Shown here: positions 42,728-51,276 of the stretch, one piece after another
Numbering within the stretch: the stretch's first letter is position 1
How the letters are laid out: each line of letters opens with the position of its first letter
Source of the DNA: Streptomyces sp. R21
Lineage (GTDB): Bacteria; Actinomycetota; Actinomycetes; Streptomycetales; Streptomycetaceae
Length of the DNA: 64,000 bases
Assembly (NCBI RefSeq): GCF_041051975.1
Contig: NZ_CP163435.1
Coordinates: 9,082,501-9,146,500 of the forward strand
Direction of reading: 5' to 3'
Program-made: the position numbers and the translations under genes
Notes under the pieces: model-generated
Told to the model about the DNA's origin: nothing
Database searches by the model: none
What the model saw: the letters and a program-made list of their open reading frames with translations, nothing else

Positions 42728-43486
42728 GTGACCGAACCGCAGCCCCACCCGTCCGGCGTCGAACTCCTGGAGGTCCGCCGGGTCCGTCTGGTCGAAGCCG
42801 ACCCGCCCCGGGTGTCGCCGGAGGAACGGCGGGTCATGAATCGCGAGTGGGACGCGTTGGTCGCGGTCAACCCGAGCTTCTTCGACGGGCCGGTGGCGGT
42901 GTGCGTGGGAGCGGAGTGGGAGGCGCCGCACAGCCTGGCGGTGTCCTGGGCGCGGGCGACGTACCGGCTCTTCGCCTTGCGCCGCGTCGAGGGTGCCATC
43001 GCGTGGCTGCCGTCCCTCTTCGTCGGTGTCCTCCAACCGACGGACGACGGGCGCCTGTTGGTGGGGCGCATGTCGCCGTCCACTGCCGCGCCCGGCCGCT
43101 GGCAGCTGCCGGGCGGCTGCGTCGAACCGCCGCCCGGCGATGGGGAGCCCCTCGACCTGGCCGCGCTTCGTCGGCATGCCGCGCGGGAACTGGCCGAGGA
43201 GACCGGCATCGAGACCCCGCCCGACGACCTGACGCTGTGGTGCGTCACGCGCGGTGCTGAAAGCAACCTCGGTTTCCTGTTCCTCGCTCCGCACCTGCCG
43301 CCGCACCTGCTCCACGAACGCTTTGCGGCGCTCGTGTCGTCCGAGACGGCGCTGGGCCGCGACCCGGAACTGGACCGGATCGCCCTTGTCGGCGCCCCGA
43401 CCGAGCTGGCCGACCTCGGTGGCCCCCTGGTGAACTACCTGGAGCCGGTGGTCGGCCGCTATGCGGATGCCGTGCACGGGCATTGA
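42728..43486 (+). CDS. Nudix hydrolase
   Basis: 252 aa from the GTG at 42728, 38 nt after the caspase-KAP gene. The N-terminal ~100 residues (EERRVMNREWDALVAVNPSF) resemble the lead-in of NUDIX proteins acting on nucleotide-like substrates. The Nudix box is stretched: GGCVEPPPGDGEP then AALRRHAARELAEETGI, with the REL-x-EETG core intact and extra residues between the Gly and Arg parts. Possible co-transcription with the caspase-KAP gene suggests it might process a nucleotide signal, but this is inference. Confidence 0.85.
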   Translation: MTEPQPHPSGVELLEVRRVRLVEADPPRVSPEERRVMNREWDALVAVNPSFFDGPVAVCVGAEWEAPHSLAVSWARATYRLFALRRVEGAIAWLPSLFVGVLQPTDDGRLLVGRMSPSTAAPGRWQLPGGCVEPPPGDGEPLDLAALRRHAARELAEETGIETPPDDLTLWCVTRGAESNLGFLFLAPHLPPHLLHERFAALVSSETALGRDPELDRIALVGAPTELADLGGPLVNYLEPVVGRYADAVHGH

Positions 43487-43501
43487 GCGAGCAGCCTCCG
43501 G

Positions 43502-43936
43502 TCACTGGAACGAGCATCCCGGATTGGGGGCGTCCTCGGAGAAGGGCGCCCCGTGCGGGAGGACGTACAGGACGTCCAGTACGAGGGGTGTGCTGCCGAG
43601 GTTGCGGCCGATGTGGACGTGGTCGGACCCGCTCGGCTCCACGATGGTGCTCCCCGTCCTGTAGACGCCGTCCGACGCGCACGTCGAGTCGAAATGGCTC
43701 AACGTGCCCTGCTTGACCACCCCGTACAGCGGTCCGTCGTGGTAGTGCCAGCCGGTGCTCTGGCCGGCCGGGACCGTGATCTCGCGCACGGTGTAGTCGG
43801 TGTCGCCCACGGTGGTCTGGGCGATGATCTTGGCGGTGACGCCGGGGCCGGGTGGCGTGGCGTGAGCGGTACCGCCGACGAAGGTCGTGGCCAGGAGCGT
43901 GAGTGCGGCCAGTGTCGTACGAGCCGAGTTGCGCAT
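43502..43936 (-). CDS. Secreted cupin-domain protein
   Basis: 144 aa. A Sec signal peptide, TTLAALTLLATTFVGGTAHA, then a small cupin barrel: VREITVPAGQSTGWHYHDGP carries metal-ligand His residues, and SDHVHIGRNLGSTPLVLDVL the second motif. Cys near TCASDGVY and NPGCSFQ could form a disulfide. RBS AAAGGA lies upstream. It is exported, substrate unknown, and converges with the Nudix gene. Confidence 0.82.
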   Translation of the reverse strand: MRNSARTTLAALTLLATTFVGGTAHATPPGPGVTAKIIAQTTVGDTDYTVREITVPAGQSTGWHYHDGPLYGVVKQGTLSHFDSTCASDGVYRTGSTIVEPSGSDHVHIGRNLGSTPLVLDVLYVLPHGAPFSEDAPNPGCSFQ

Positions 43937-44075
43937 GGAGGGGTCCTTTACCGGTCGAGGGACGCGAGTTCCTCCCGTATATGCCTCAACGGAGGTGTGT
44001 GCGAACCGAATGGGGGACTTCCCTGCACTCGGTCGGCCGTGTGATCCGTCCTCCGCGCGTTGCGTGCCTCTGCGG
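43937..44075. other. Intergenic gap, nothing assigned
   Basis: 139 nt holding the cupin gene promoter and the end of the VWA gene; no gene or strong hairpin seen. Confidence 0.3.
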
Positions 44076-45491
44076 TCAGACGGGCAGCAGCCGTGCCACG
44101 AGCTCGCTGAGCTGCTGGACGTTGCGGCACTCGTGCATCTCGACGACCTCGGCGTAGTCGAGGGCCGCGGAGTCGCCGGTGCCCCACTGGGAGGTGCCCT
44201 CGGGGTTCAACCAGTAGACGCGGCGGGCCCGTTCGCCGATGCGGCGCAGGGCCGCGAGGTTCGGGTCGCTCATGTTCGTACGGGCGTCACCCAGGACGAA
44301 CACGGAGCTGCGGGGACCGACCGCGTCGACGTATCGCTCCGCGAACTCACCCAGCGCCACGCCGTAGTCGCTGCTGCCGTGCCAGCCCGTCAAGGTCGCG
44401 TGCTCCTGAATGCGGGCCGCGAGCCCCTCCGCGTCGGCGGCACCGCGGACGACCAGCCCGGTCACCTCGTCGATACGGTTGACGAAGGCGAACACGCGGA
44501 CCTTGCTGAACTGGTCGTGCAGCGCCTGCACGAGCAGCATCGTGAAGTCGGAGAACCCCGCCACGGATCCGGACACATCACACAGCAGCACGAGTTCGGG
44601 GCGCACCGGGCGGCGCCGGCGCAGCACCGGGCGCATCGGCACGCCGCCCGTCGACAGTGAGCCGCGCAGGGTGCGGCGCAGGTCGATGCTGCCGCGTGAG
44701 GCACGGCGGCGGCGCGCCGCCAGCCGGGTGGCCAGCTTGCGGGCCAGCGGCTGCACCGTGCGGCGCAGCTCGGCCAGTTGGGTGCGTCCGGCGAAGAGGA
44801 AGTCGACCCGGTCGGCGGTCGGGGCGACGGCCCGGCGGGCGATCTCGTCCCTGCCGCGCCGCTCGGCCACCCTGCGGCGCGCCTCGGTGCCCACCAGCCG
44901 CCTGAACTCCTCGATGCGCCGCCGGAGTTCGTCGTCGAGGAGCCGGTCCGTGAACGCTGCCGCCCCGGCGGACCGTGCACCCTGCGCCCGGACACTCGCG
45001 CGGACGGGGGCCAGCAGTGTCTGCGGGCGCAGCCGGTCCAGTGTCTGGTACGACGACCACCCGTCCGACCCCGATGAACTCCCGTACGCGCCGAAGACAT
45101 CCACCGCCTCGGCCGCCAGTTGCGCCATCAGCGCCTGGTCATGGGCCGCGAGGGCGGCTGCGAGCCGGTCCCGCAGGTCGTCCCGGTCGGCGGGTCGCCC
45201 GGACCGACCGTCGCCGTCGCCGTCGTCATCGCCGTCCCCGTCGAGACCGGGGGCCCCGACACCGCGCGGAAAGTAGAGGTCGAAGACCGGGTCGAACACG
45301 GCCCGTTGGCCGGTGCCGTGCAGCAGAGCGGAGGCCAGCCCCTCGCGCACGTACTCGCGGTCGGTCAGGCCGAGCGCCTCCAGGGCCCGCGCCGCGTCCA
45401 CGGTCTCGCCGGTGCCGATCCGGATGCCGTGTCCGCGCAGTGCCTGGACCAGCCCGGTCAGCCGCTCCGGCACACCGGCCGGCGCGCTCAC
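44076..45491 (-). CDS. VWA-domain protein (CoxE/YehP-like), partner of MoxR
   Basis: 471 aa. An N-terminal helical region (residues 1-250, low-complexity DDDGDGDGRSGRPADRDD near 95) leads to a von Willebrand A domain with the metal-site motif LCDVSGSVAGFSDFTMLLVQ (D-x-S-x-S). Further acidic and Thr contacts are at HATLTGWHGSSDYGVALGEF and VFVLGDARTNMSDPNLAALR. It overlaps the MoxR gene by 4 nt. MoxR-VWA pairs work as chaperones that load metal or assemble complexes; the client here is unknown. Confidence 0.9.
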   Translation of the reverse strand: MSAPAGVPERLTGLVQALRGHGIRIGTGETVDAARALEALGLTDREYVREGLASALLHGTGQRAVFDPVFDLYFPRGVGAPGLDGDGDDDGDGDGRSGRPADRDDLRDRLAAALAAHDQALMAQLAAEAVDVFGAYGSSSGSDGWSSYQTLDRLRPQTLLAPVRASVRAQGARSAGAAAFTDRLLDDELRRRIEEFRRLVGTEARRRVAERRGRDEIARRAVAPTADRVDFLFAGRTQLAELRRTVQPLARKLATRLAARRRRASRGSIDLRRTLRGSLSTGGVPMRPVLRRRRPVRPELVLLCDVSGSVAGFSDFTMLLVQALHDQFSKVRVFAFVNRIDEVTGLVVRGAADAEGLAARIQEHATLTGWHGSSDYGVALGEFAERYVDAVGPRSSVFVLGDARTNMSDPNLAALRRIGERARRVYWLNPEGTSQWGTGDSAALDYAEVVEMHECRNVQQLSELVARLLPV

Positions 45492-46357
45492 ACGGCGTCC
45501 AGGTCGAGCTTGGCGGCCGCCTTCAGGACATCTTCCTGGTGCTTGAGGAGCACGCCGAGAGTGTCGCGTACGACGCCCTCGTCGAGGGTGTTCGCGCCGA
45601 GCGCGAGCAGCGTACGCGCCCAGTCGATGGTCTCGGCGACGGACGGCATTTTGCGCAGGTCCATCTCGCGCAGCGCCCCGACCACCCGCACCACGGACTC
45701 GGCGAGCGCCGCGTCGAGGCCCGGCACCTTGAGCCGTACGATGCGACGCTCCAACTCGGCGTCGGGGAAGCCGATGTGGAGGAACAGGCAGCGGCGGCGC
45801 AGCGCCTCGGACAGCTCACGGCTCGCGTTCGAGGTGAGCACCACGAACGGGCGGCGGGTGGCGGCGATCGTGCCCAGTTCGGGTACCGTCACCTGGAAGT
45901 CGCTGAGCACTTCGAGCAGCAGCCCCTCGACCTCGACGTCCGCCTTGTCGGTCTCGTCGATCAGCAGCACCTTCGGCTCGTCGCCGCGGATGGCGGTGAG
46001 CAGGGGGCGCGGCAGCAGGAACTCCTCGCCGAAGATGTCCGTGCGAGCCTCGTCCCACGTCTCGTCACGGCCGGCACTGATGCGCAGCAGCTGCTTGGCG
46101 TGGTTCCACTCGTACAGCGCGCGTGACTCGTCGACGCCCTCGTAGCACTGCAACCGGATCAGTCGCGCGTCCGCGACCTCGGCCACCGCCTTCGCCAGCT
46201 CCGTCTTGCCCACCCCGGCGGGCCCCTCGACCAGCAGGGGCTTGCCCAGGCGGTCGGCGAGGAAGACGGTGGTGGCGACCGCGGGCGACGCCAGATAGCC
46301 GGTTTCGGCGAGACGCGCGGACACGTCCTCGACGGATGTGAAGTAACCGGTCGTCAT
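45488..46357 (-). CDS. MoxR-family AAA+ ATPase
   Basis: 289 aa from ATG 46357. Walker A LLVEGPAGVGKTELAKAV, Walker B KVLLIDETDKADVEVEGLLL, sensor and arginine-finger regions VLTSNASRELSEALRRRCLF, and a C-terminal helical lid. It belongs to the MoxR clade that acts with VWA proteins, and the 4-nt overlap with the VWA gene supports coupled translation. It powers remodelling of a client or cofactor insertion. The upstream RBS is GGGGGA. Confidence 0.92.
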   Translation of the reverse strand: MTTGYFTSVEDVSARLAETGYLASPAVATTVFLADRLGKPLLVEGPAGVGKTELAKAVAEVADARLIRLQCYEGVDESRALYEWNHAKQLLRISAGRDETWDEARTDIFGEEFLLPRPLLTAIRGDEPKVLLIDETDKADVEVEGLLLEVLSDFQVTVPELGTIAATRRPFVVLTSNASRELSEALRRRCLFLHIGFPDAELERRIVRLKVPGLDAALAESVVRVVGALREMDLRKMPSVAETIDWARTLLALGANTLDEGVVRDTLGVLLKHQEDVLKAAAKLDLDAV

Positions 46358-46539
46358 ACGGTGTTCCCCCGGATCTCGACTCGCCACGCTCGACGGCGGC
46401 GTGCTGCGCCTCCCTCGCTACGTGATCAGGTCCGCCGTGCCGTCCACAAGAGGAGGGCGCCGTTTGCGTCGAACGTCACGGCCGGCCGCCCGGAACGGGA
46501 CACCCGCGTGCCCGTCGAGGCTCCTGAGTCCGGTGCGGA
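46358..46539. other. Short decayed stretch
   Basis: About 180 nt holding the MoxR promoter side and debris. A leftward frame RSGRPAVTFDANGALLLWTA is protein-like but short and isolated; it could belong to another lost gene. Confidence 0.3.
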
Positions 46540-46793
46540 TCAGTCGCCCGAGCAGCCGAGGATTCTCAGGTGGGTCGGCTTGCCGTCGGAGTACAGGACG
46601 ACGTACACACCGGTCCAGCGCTTCCTGGAACTGCCCCGGCGTCGGGCGGTCGGTGCCGAAGTGGTGCACCGCGCGGGCCGACGCCAGCGGGCGCAGGGTT
46701 GCGTGGTCCGTTGCCCGGTGCTCTGACGGGGCGGGCGGTGGTGTGGACGACGCGCCGGATGTCGAGGATGGAGTGGGTGCCTTCCTCGCCCAT
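46540..46793 (-). pseudogene. 3' part of the gene split by the TnpB element
   Basis: Leftward from 46793 the frame reads MGEEGTHSILDIRRVVHTTA, then by frameshift DHATLRPLASARAVHHFGTD, and by another shift TGVYVVLYSDGKPTHLRILG ending in GCSGD. These are conserved blocks of a common small Streptomyces protein of unknown function that starts MGASGW; its first part is at 48188-48337. It was cut by the element and has since gained more frameshifts and a deletion. Confidence 0.82.
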
Positions 46794-46936
46794 CCCTGAT
46801 CTTGCGTGGGTATCCCCGGCTTCAGCTGGGGAGGGAAACGCATCCACGGCCCGGAGGCGCGAAGCGCCGGAGTTCACTGCGTTGTCAGTGGCCTCCGCTA
46901 GGTTGATCACACCGGGAACGAAGGGGGGTGGGCCTG

Positions 46937-48151
46937 ATGATCCGTGCGTACAAGTTCCTCCTGCGGCCCACCACGCGCCAGCAGGTCGCACTCGCCGCGA
47001 TGCTGGCCGATCACTGTTCGCTCTACAACGGGGCGTTGCAGGAACGCCGCGACGCCTACCGGCACACCTCGAAGACGAGCGTCAGGTACGGGCAGCAGTC
47101 CGCGCAGCTCAAGGACATCCGCGGCTTCGATCCCGAGCGGCAGGGCCGCTGGTCCTTCTCCTCGCAGCAGGCCACGCTGCGCCATCTGGACAAGGCATTC
47201 GCCGCGTTCTTCCGTCGGATCAAAACCGGGGACAAGCCGGGCTACCCCCGTTTCCGGGGCATCAACTGGTTCGACACCGTCGACTTCCCCAAGGACGGCG
47301 ACGGCTGCCGTTGGGACTCCACCCCGCACGACCCCGTCACCCGCGTCCGTTTCCAGGGCGTCGGGCACGTCAAGGTCCACCAGCACCGGCCCGTGGCCGA
47401 CAGGGTCAAAACCGTCAGCGTCAAGCGCGAGGGCAGGCGCTGGTATGTCGTGCTGACCGCTGAACAGGAGCAGCCGCAGCCGCTGCCTCCGACGGGCAGT
47501 GTGGTCGGCATTGACCTGGGCATCGCCAACTTCCTCGCCGACTCAAGCGGTGGGTTCGTGGCCCACCCGCGTCACGGGCGGAAGGCTGCCGCGAAGCTCG
47601 AAGCCGCGCAGCAGGCAGTGGCCCGGTTCCCGCGGGTGCGCCGCGACCAGCGCACCGCCCACCACCGCCGTGCCGTCGAGAAGGTCGCCGACCTGCACCG
47701 CAAGGTCCGGCGTCAGCGGCTCGATCACGCACACAAGACAGCCCTCGATCTGGTCCGTGCGCACGACGTCATCGCGCACGAAGACCTCAAGATCCGCAAC
47801 ATGGTCAAGGCTCCCGTGCCGCGGCCCGACCCCGATCAGCCGGGCGGCTTCCTGCCCAACGGGGCCGCGGCGAAGGCCGGGCTGAACCGTTCGATCTCGG
47901 ATGCCGGATGGGGGGTGTTCCTGACGATCTTGCACGTCAAGGCTGAGAGTGCCGGACGGGAAGTGATCGCTGTGGACCCCCGCAACACCTCCCGGACCTG
48001 CCCCGCCTGCGGGCACGTCGCAGCGGAGAACCGGCCCACCCAGGAGAAGTTCCACTGCCTCTCGTGCGGCCACCACGCGCACGCGGACACGGTGGGCGCC
48101 CTGAACGTTCTACGGGCCGGGCTGGCCCGTCGCGACGCCCAACCGGCATAG
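46937..48151 (+). CDS. tnpB: TnpB, RNA-guided nuclease of the IS1341 type
   Basis: 404 aa from ATG 46937, with a G-rich site before it. The N-terminal part MIRAYKFLLRPTTRQQVALA is the wedge/REC-like start. The RuvC catalytic residues are all present: Asp193 (VVGIDLGIANFLAD), Glu282 (VIAHEDLKIRNMV) and Asp384 (HAHADTVGALNVL). A zinc finger lies between (CPACGH at 355-360, CLSCGH at 374-379). It should cut DNA matching the guide in the right-end RNA, next to a target-adjacent motif. The length is full, so it may be active. Confidence 0.92.
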   Translation: MIRAYKFLLRPTTRQQVALAAMLADHCSLYNGALQERRDAYRHTSKTSVRYGQQSAQLKDIRGFDPERQGRWSFSSQQATLRHLDKAFAAFFRRIKTGDKPGYPRFRGINWFDTVDFPKDGDGCRWDSTPHDPVTRVRFQGVGHVKVHQHRPVADRVKTVSVKREGRRWYVVLTAEQEQPQPLPPTGSVVGIDLGIANFLADSSGGFVAHPRHGRKAAAKLEAAQQAVARFPRVRRDQRTAHHRRAVEKVADLHRKVRRQRLDHAHKTALDLVRAHDVIAHEDLKIRNMVKAPVPRPDPDQPGGFLPNGAAAKAGLNRSISDAGWGVFLTILHVKAESAGREVIAVDPRNTSRTCPACGHVAAENRPTQEKFHCLSCGHHAHADTVGALNVLRAGLARRDAQPA

Positions 48152-48158
48152 CAAGAAG

Positions 48159-48178
48159 CCCCGGCGTTCACGCCGGGG
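48159..48178 (+). repeat. Right-end hairpin of the TnpB element (guide RNA scaffold end)
   Basis: Eight-bp stem CCCCGGCG/CGCCGGGG with tetraloop TTCA, starting 8 nt after the tnpB stop. In elements of this group the omega RNA comes from this end, with its guide read from the flanking DNA after position 48187. Here that guide starts GAACTCCTCGTCC, inside the interrupted gene. Confidence 0.75.
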
Positions 48179-48187
48179 AGGAGTCAC

Positions 48188-48337
48188 GAACTCCTCGTCC
48201 TCCCAGAGCTCTTCGAGACTCTCGTACGAGTCGTCGTCGCTGCGGAACTCCTGGAACTCCCGCGTGTGAAGGGCCGCCAAGGACTGCTCGACGGTGCCCT
48301 CGTACGGCGTGACGTACTCCCAACCGCTGGCACCCAT
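48188..48337 (-). pseudogene. 5' part of the gene split by the TnpB element
   Basis: ATG 48337 has a strong GGGAGGG site. The frame gives MGASGWEYVTPYEGTVEQSL, then HTREFQEFRSDDDSYESLEE and LWEDEEF, ending at the element border. It continues in 46540-46793. Intact relatives are about 160-200 aa and of unknown function. Confidence 0.85.
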
Positions 48338-48428
48338 CGTGCTGCCCTCCCGGTGCGAAATCTGTGCGAGCCATGAGATCTCTGAGCCGGGTGTCACCTT
48401 AGACAGGGGCACTGACATCGCGTCCTGG

Positions 48429-49490
48429 TTATGAGAGCGGCCCCAGGACCTCCTGGGACTCGATGAGCCCCTGATCGCTGGGCGCCTTGCCGTCGTCGAA
48501 GACGCGGGCGGCCTGGCGGGCCCGGAATTCGAGGTGGGCCTCGGCGGGCCTGTCGTAGCCGTAACGGGTGCGGGCGTCCGCAGGCGTCAGCACTTCCTCC
48601 TTGCGGGGAGGGATACCGAGCTTCATCGGCGCGATCACCGGAACTGTGGAAGGCGAGAGCCGCGCTATCAGGCGCAGTTCGGCCTTGGGGCTGAGGTGGG
48701 CGATCGCGAAGGACGCCTTCATGACGGGCACGATGAGCAGGTCGAGGAGGCGTGACTGCCGGATCCCGGCCATCTCGCGCATCCAGCGTGGCATGGTGGC
48801 GATCGTGGCGATCCGCTGTGCCTTCGCGACAGCCAGGCTCGCCGGCTTCGCCCAGCGCGGCGTCGGCGGCAGTACCAGCTCGCTCCTGAGGAGGTGGTTC
48901 ATGGCCTGCCGGGCGATCGGGCTGGCGGACAGCCGCGGACGCATCTGTTCGAAGTAGGCCCGGATGCCTTCACGGCTGCGGGGGACGTCGTCGGGGGAGC
49001 ATGTCTGCAGTTCCGCGGCGACCGCGCACGCCTCCCAGTACTCCTTCTCCTCCCGCGCGGTGAGCTTCCCGGGGCCGTACTTCTCGTACGCGTAGAGGAT
49101 CGAGTGCCAGCCGGTGAGCTGGATCCACAGCTGCGAGGCAGGGTCGTTGGCGTCATAGGTCCCGCCGCCGTACGGCAGCTCGCCGATCGCCTTGGAGTGG
49201 ACCTTGACCAGGACGTCCGCGGCCTTGCACACGTCCCGGGAGCCGGCGAAGGCCACCATCGCGAAGTACCGCAGGGTCCGGTCGTATCGAGTGCGGGAGC
49301 GCCGGTAGATGCCCTGGGTCGCGTGGACGGCGGCCACCAGCGGCGGGTCGAGTTCCTCCACCACCACGGCCCGCTGGAAACCCACTGTCGGCGCCGTCGG
49401 ATAGCTCCAGACCTTCCACACCACCGAACCCGGGCCGAAGAAGCCGTAGTCCTCGTGCGGTTCGACCTCACTCCACTTCAGCTTCGCCAT
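48429..49490 (-). CDS. MpaB-like oxygenase (DUF2236)
   Basis: 353 aa from ATG 49490 with AGGAGGAG upstream. Hallmarks of the family: YGFFGPGSVVWKVWSYPTA, ATQGIYRRSRTRYDRTLRYF, DVLVKVHSKAIGELPYGGGT, and QLWIQLTGWHSILYAYEKYG. The His and Arg residues of these motifs correspond to the haem-binding site in mycophenolic-acid B-like and latex-clearing oxygenases. Most bacterial members are unstudied. It is divergent from a TetR regulator with two operators between them, so expression is probably induced by its own substrate. Confidence 0.88.
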   Translation of the reverse strand: MAKLKWSEVEPHEDYGFFGPGSVVWKVWSYPTAPTVGFQRAVVVEELDPPLVAAVHATQGIYRRSRTRYDRTLRYFAMVAFAGSRDVCKAADVLVKVHSKAIGELPYGGGTYDANDPASQLWIQLTGWHSILYAYEKYGPGKLTAREEKEYWEACAVAAELQTCSPDDVPRSREGIRAYFEQMRPRLSASPIARQAMNHLLRSELVLPPTPRWAKPASLAVAKAQRIATIATMPRWMREMAGIRQSRLLDLLIVPVMKASFAIAHLSPKAELRLIARLSPSTVPVIAPMKLGIPPRKEEVLTPADARTRYGYDRPAEAHLEFRARQAARVFDDGKAPSDQGLIESQEVLGPLS

Positions 49491-49531
49491 GGAGCTGCTC
49501 CTCCTGCGTCCGCGGCGAACATCGCCGTCGA

Positions 49532-49572
49532 TTACGACACTGCTGTCGTAAATTAAGACACGGATGTCGTAA
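49532..49572. promoter_or_regulatory. Two TetR operators between the MpaB and tetR genes
   Basis: A perfect repeat TTACGACA-N4-TGTCGTAA (49532-49551) is followed 21 nt later by a second copy with one mismatch, TTAAGACA-N4-TGTCGTAA (49553-49572). It lies in the 91-nt gap between divergent genes, touching both promoters. The right copy ends 9 nt before the tetR GTG. Confidence 0.85.
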
Positions 49573-49581
49573 ACTGCCAAG

Positions 49582-50232
49582 GTGTCAGCACCCACATCTT
49601 CGGAAGACAGGCCGCGCAAACGACGCCCCTACGCCCCCCGCGTCCCGATCGCGGAACGCCGCGAGCAGCTGCTCGACGCGGCCCTCGCCGTGATCGTGAG
49701 CGACGGCTACGACCGGATCTCCATCGATGCCATCGCGAAGCGGGCCGATGTCGCCCGGTCGGTGGTCTACGGGGCCTTCGAGAACCTCGACGCCCTGTTG
49801 ACCGCACTGCTCGACCGGCAGGAGGCACAGGCCTTCGGACGACTGCTCCAGACGATCCCCGGCACGGAGGGCCTGCGTGACCCCACCGTGTTCGCCACCG
49901 AGGCGCTGCGCCGGATGTCCGCGATGCTCCGCGAGGACCCGGACACATGGCGGCTGATCCTGCTGACTCCCGGCACCATGCCCACGGTCGTCCGCGACCG
50001 CATCGAAGCGGACCGGGAACGGTTCCGGCTCCAGGTCGAGGACTGGATCTCCACCGTCCTGGCCGACCGGAGTGGCCCGGCACTCGACCCGCAGGTCCTC
50101 GCCCACGCCCTCGTCGCCTGCGCGGAACACTTCGGCCGCATCGCGCTCACCGACCCCGGCAGATTCGACCCGCAACACCTGATCGGCCAAGTACAGCTGA
50201 TCCTCGGCGTCATCTGGCCGCCGACGCGTTGA
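49582..50232 (+). CDS. TetR-family regulator
   Basis: 216 aa from a GTG. The helix-turn-helix is in ERREQLLDAALAVIVSDGYD and ISIDAIAKRADVARSVVYGA (about residues 25-65). The C-terminal domain has LREDPDTWRLILLTPGTMPT and HALVACAEHFGRIALTDPGR. It is divergent from an MpaB-like oxygenase and has two strong palindromes between. It likely represses both and responds to the oxygenase substrate. Confidence 0.92.
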   Translation: MSAPTSSEDRPRKRRPYAPRVPIAERREQLLDAALAVIVSDGYDRISIDAIAKRADVARSVVYGAFENLDALLTALLDRQEAQAFGRLLQTIPGTEGLRDPTVFATEALRRMSAMLREDPDTWRLILLTPGTMPTVVRDRIEADRERFRLQVEDWISTVLADRSGPALDPQVLAHALVACAEHFGRIALTDPGRFDPQHLIGQVQLILGVIWPPTR

Positions 50233-50320
50233 CGGCGAGCAGACCCTGTCGGACTCGAGGCCACAGCCAATGGACGGAAAGTCCGGCGCGTCGACCGACT
50301 CGCCTAGTGTTGCTGTTCTC

Positions 50321-51247
50321 ATGGACCAGGAAGAGAAGCGGATCGACGCACGCCGGCTGTTCGAGGGGCTGTGCGATCACGACGGGGCCGATGCCCGTGC
50401 CGAGGTGGTGGCGCCCTGGCTCGACCGCGTCGAGAATGCATACCGCGCCGGGAACGGCTATCGCGCCGAGCTGAGCGCGGGCGTCGCGCGGCTGTGTCGT
50501 CAGGTCCCCGCGAGGCCGGACGAGGAACAGCGGAACCTGGTCTGGGAGTTGTACGCGCTCAGCCGCGTCAGCGACGTGCTGCTGCTCGCCTTCCAACCGC
50601 CCGCCGACACGGCCGGGGAAGAGCCCTGGGCCCGTCGCCTCCCCCCGACCGCGCAGTGGCCCGCCCTGTCGATGGCGCACTACCTGGAGCTGTTCACCCG
50701 CCTGGGCATGGTGCCGTTCGCGGAGGTGGAGGCCTTCGACCCGTTCCTCCACGAGATCGTGGACGTCGAGCAGGCCGAGTCACCGGACGAACCCGTGCGG
50801 ATCACCGAGGCCGTCTGGCCCGGGCTGTGGCTGGGGCCGCTGCTGTTCAGCAGAGCCGGGGTGCGCGTCCGCGCCGGTGCGCACCACGCCGAACGCGGTG
50901 TGGCCGACCGCTCCCCGCTGTACTGGAGCTTCCTGCGCCGTCACCGGCCCACGATCGACCAGTCCCTGGGCTGGGGCCACAACTCGCAGTGGCGTACGGA
51001 CCTCCGCCTCGACTACCGCACCGACGAGGGCGAGTTCGTCAACATGCTGGCGGATACCGACGCCGACGCCGACGCCGATCTCGATTCCGTGAACGCCCTG
51101 CTGACCTCAGCCGAGAGGCGCGACCTGGTGCGGCACCGCTGCCTGCTGCGCACGCCGGCCAACGCCGCGCGACTCGCCGAGCATCCCGACTGGCAGGCGG
51201 ATCTGTATCCCTTCGACTGGCAAATCCCGTCGGGGGGCGCGGAGTAG
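50321..51247 (+). CDS. Hypothetical protein, unknown
   Basis: 308 aa from ATG 50321 (earlier in-frame ATG 50270 has no ribosome site). No signal peptide or membrane helix; rich in Arg, Trp and acidic residues. Segments such as LVWELYALSRVSDVLLLAFQ and SPLYWSFLRRHRPTIDQSLG look like a globular helical protein. A Asp-Ala run DTDADADADLD occurs near residue 245. I do not recognise the family; similar solitary proteins occur in Streptomyces. Confidence 0.7.
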   Translation: MDQEEKRIDARRLFEGLCDHDGADARAEVVAPWLDRVENAYRAGNGYRAELSAGVARLCRQVPARPDEEQRNLVWELYALSRVSDVLLLAFQPPADTAGEEPWARRLPPTAQWPALSMAHYLELFTRLGMVPFAEVEAFDPFLHEIVDVEQAESPDEPVRITEAVWPGLWLGPLLFSRAGVRVRAGAHHAERGVADRSPLYWSFLRRHRPTIDQSLGWGHNSQWRTDLRLDYRTDEGEFVNMLADTDADADADLDSVNALLTSAERRDLVRHRCLLRTPANAARLAEHPDWQADLYPFDWQIPSGGAE

Positions 51248-51276
51248 ATCAGGCGGGGAGCACGACCGGGCGGCGG

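Larger units (their letters stand above)
46794..48187 (+). mobile_element. IS1341-like single-gene TnpB element with defined ends
   Basis: 1,394 bp. The ends were set from the split host gene: removing this block rejoins DEEF with MGEEGTHSIL in frame, the normal sequence of that family. Left end: hairpin CCCCGGC-TTCA-GCTGGGG (46815-46832). Right end: hairpin CCCCGGCG-TTCA-CGCCGGGG (48159-48178) 9 nt before the border. There is no tnpA, so transposition needs help from elsewhere. No target duplication is seen, as expected for IS200/IS605. The flanks are CCCAT on the left and GAACTCCTCG on the right. Confidence 0.88.
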
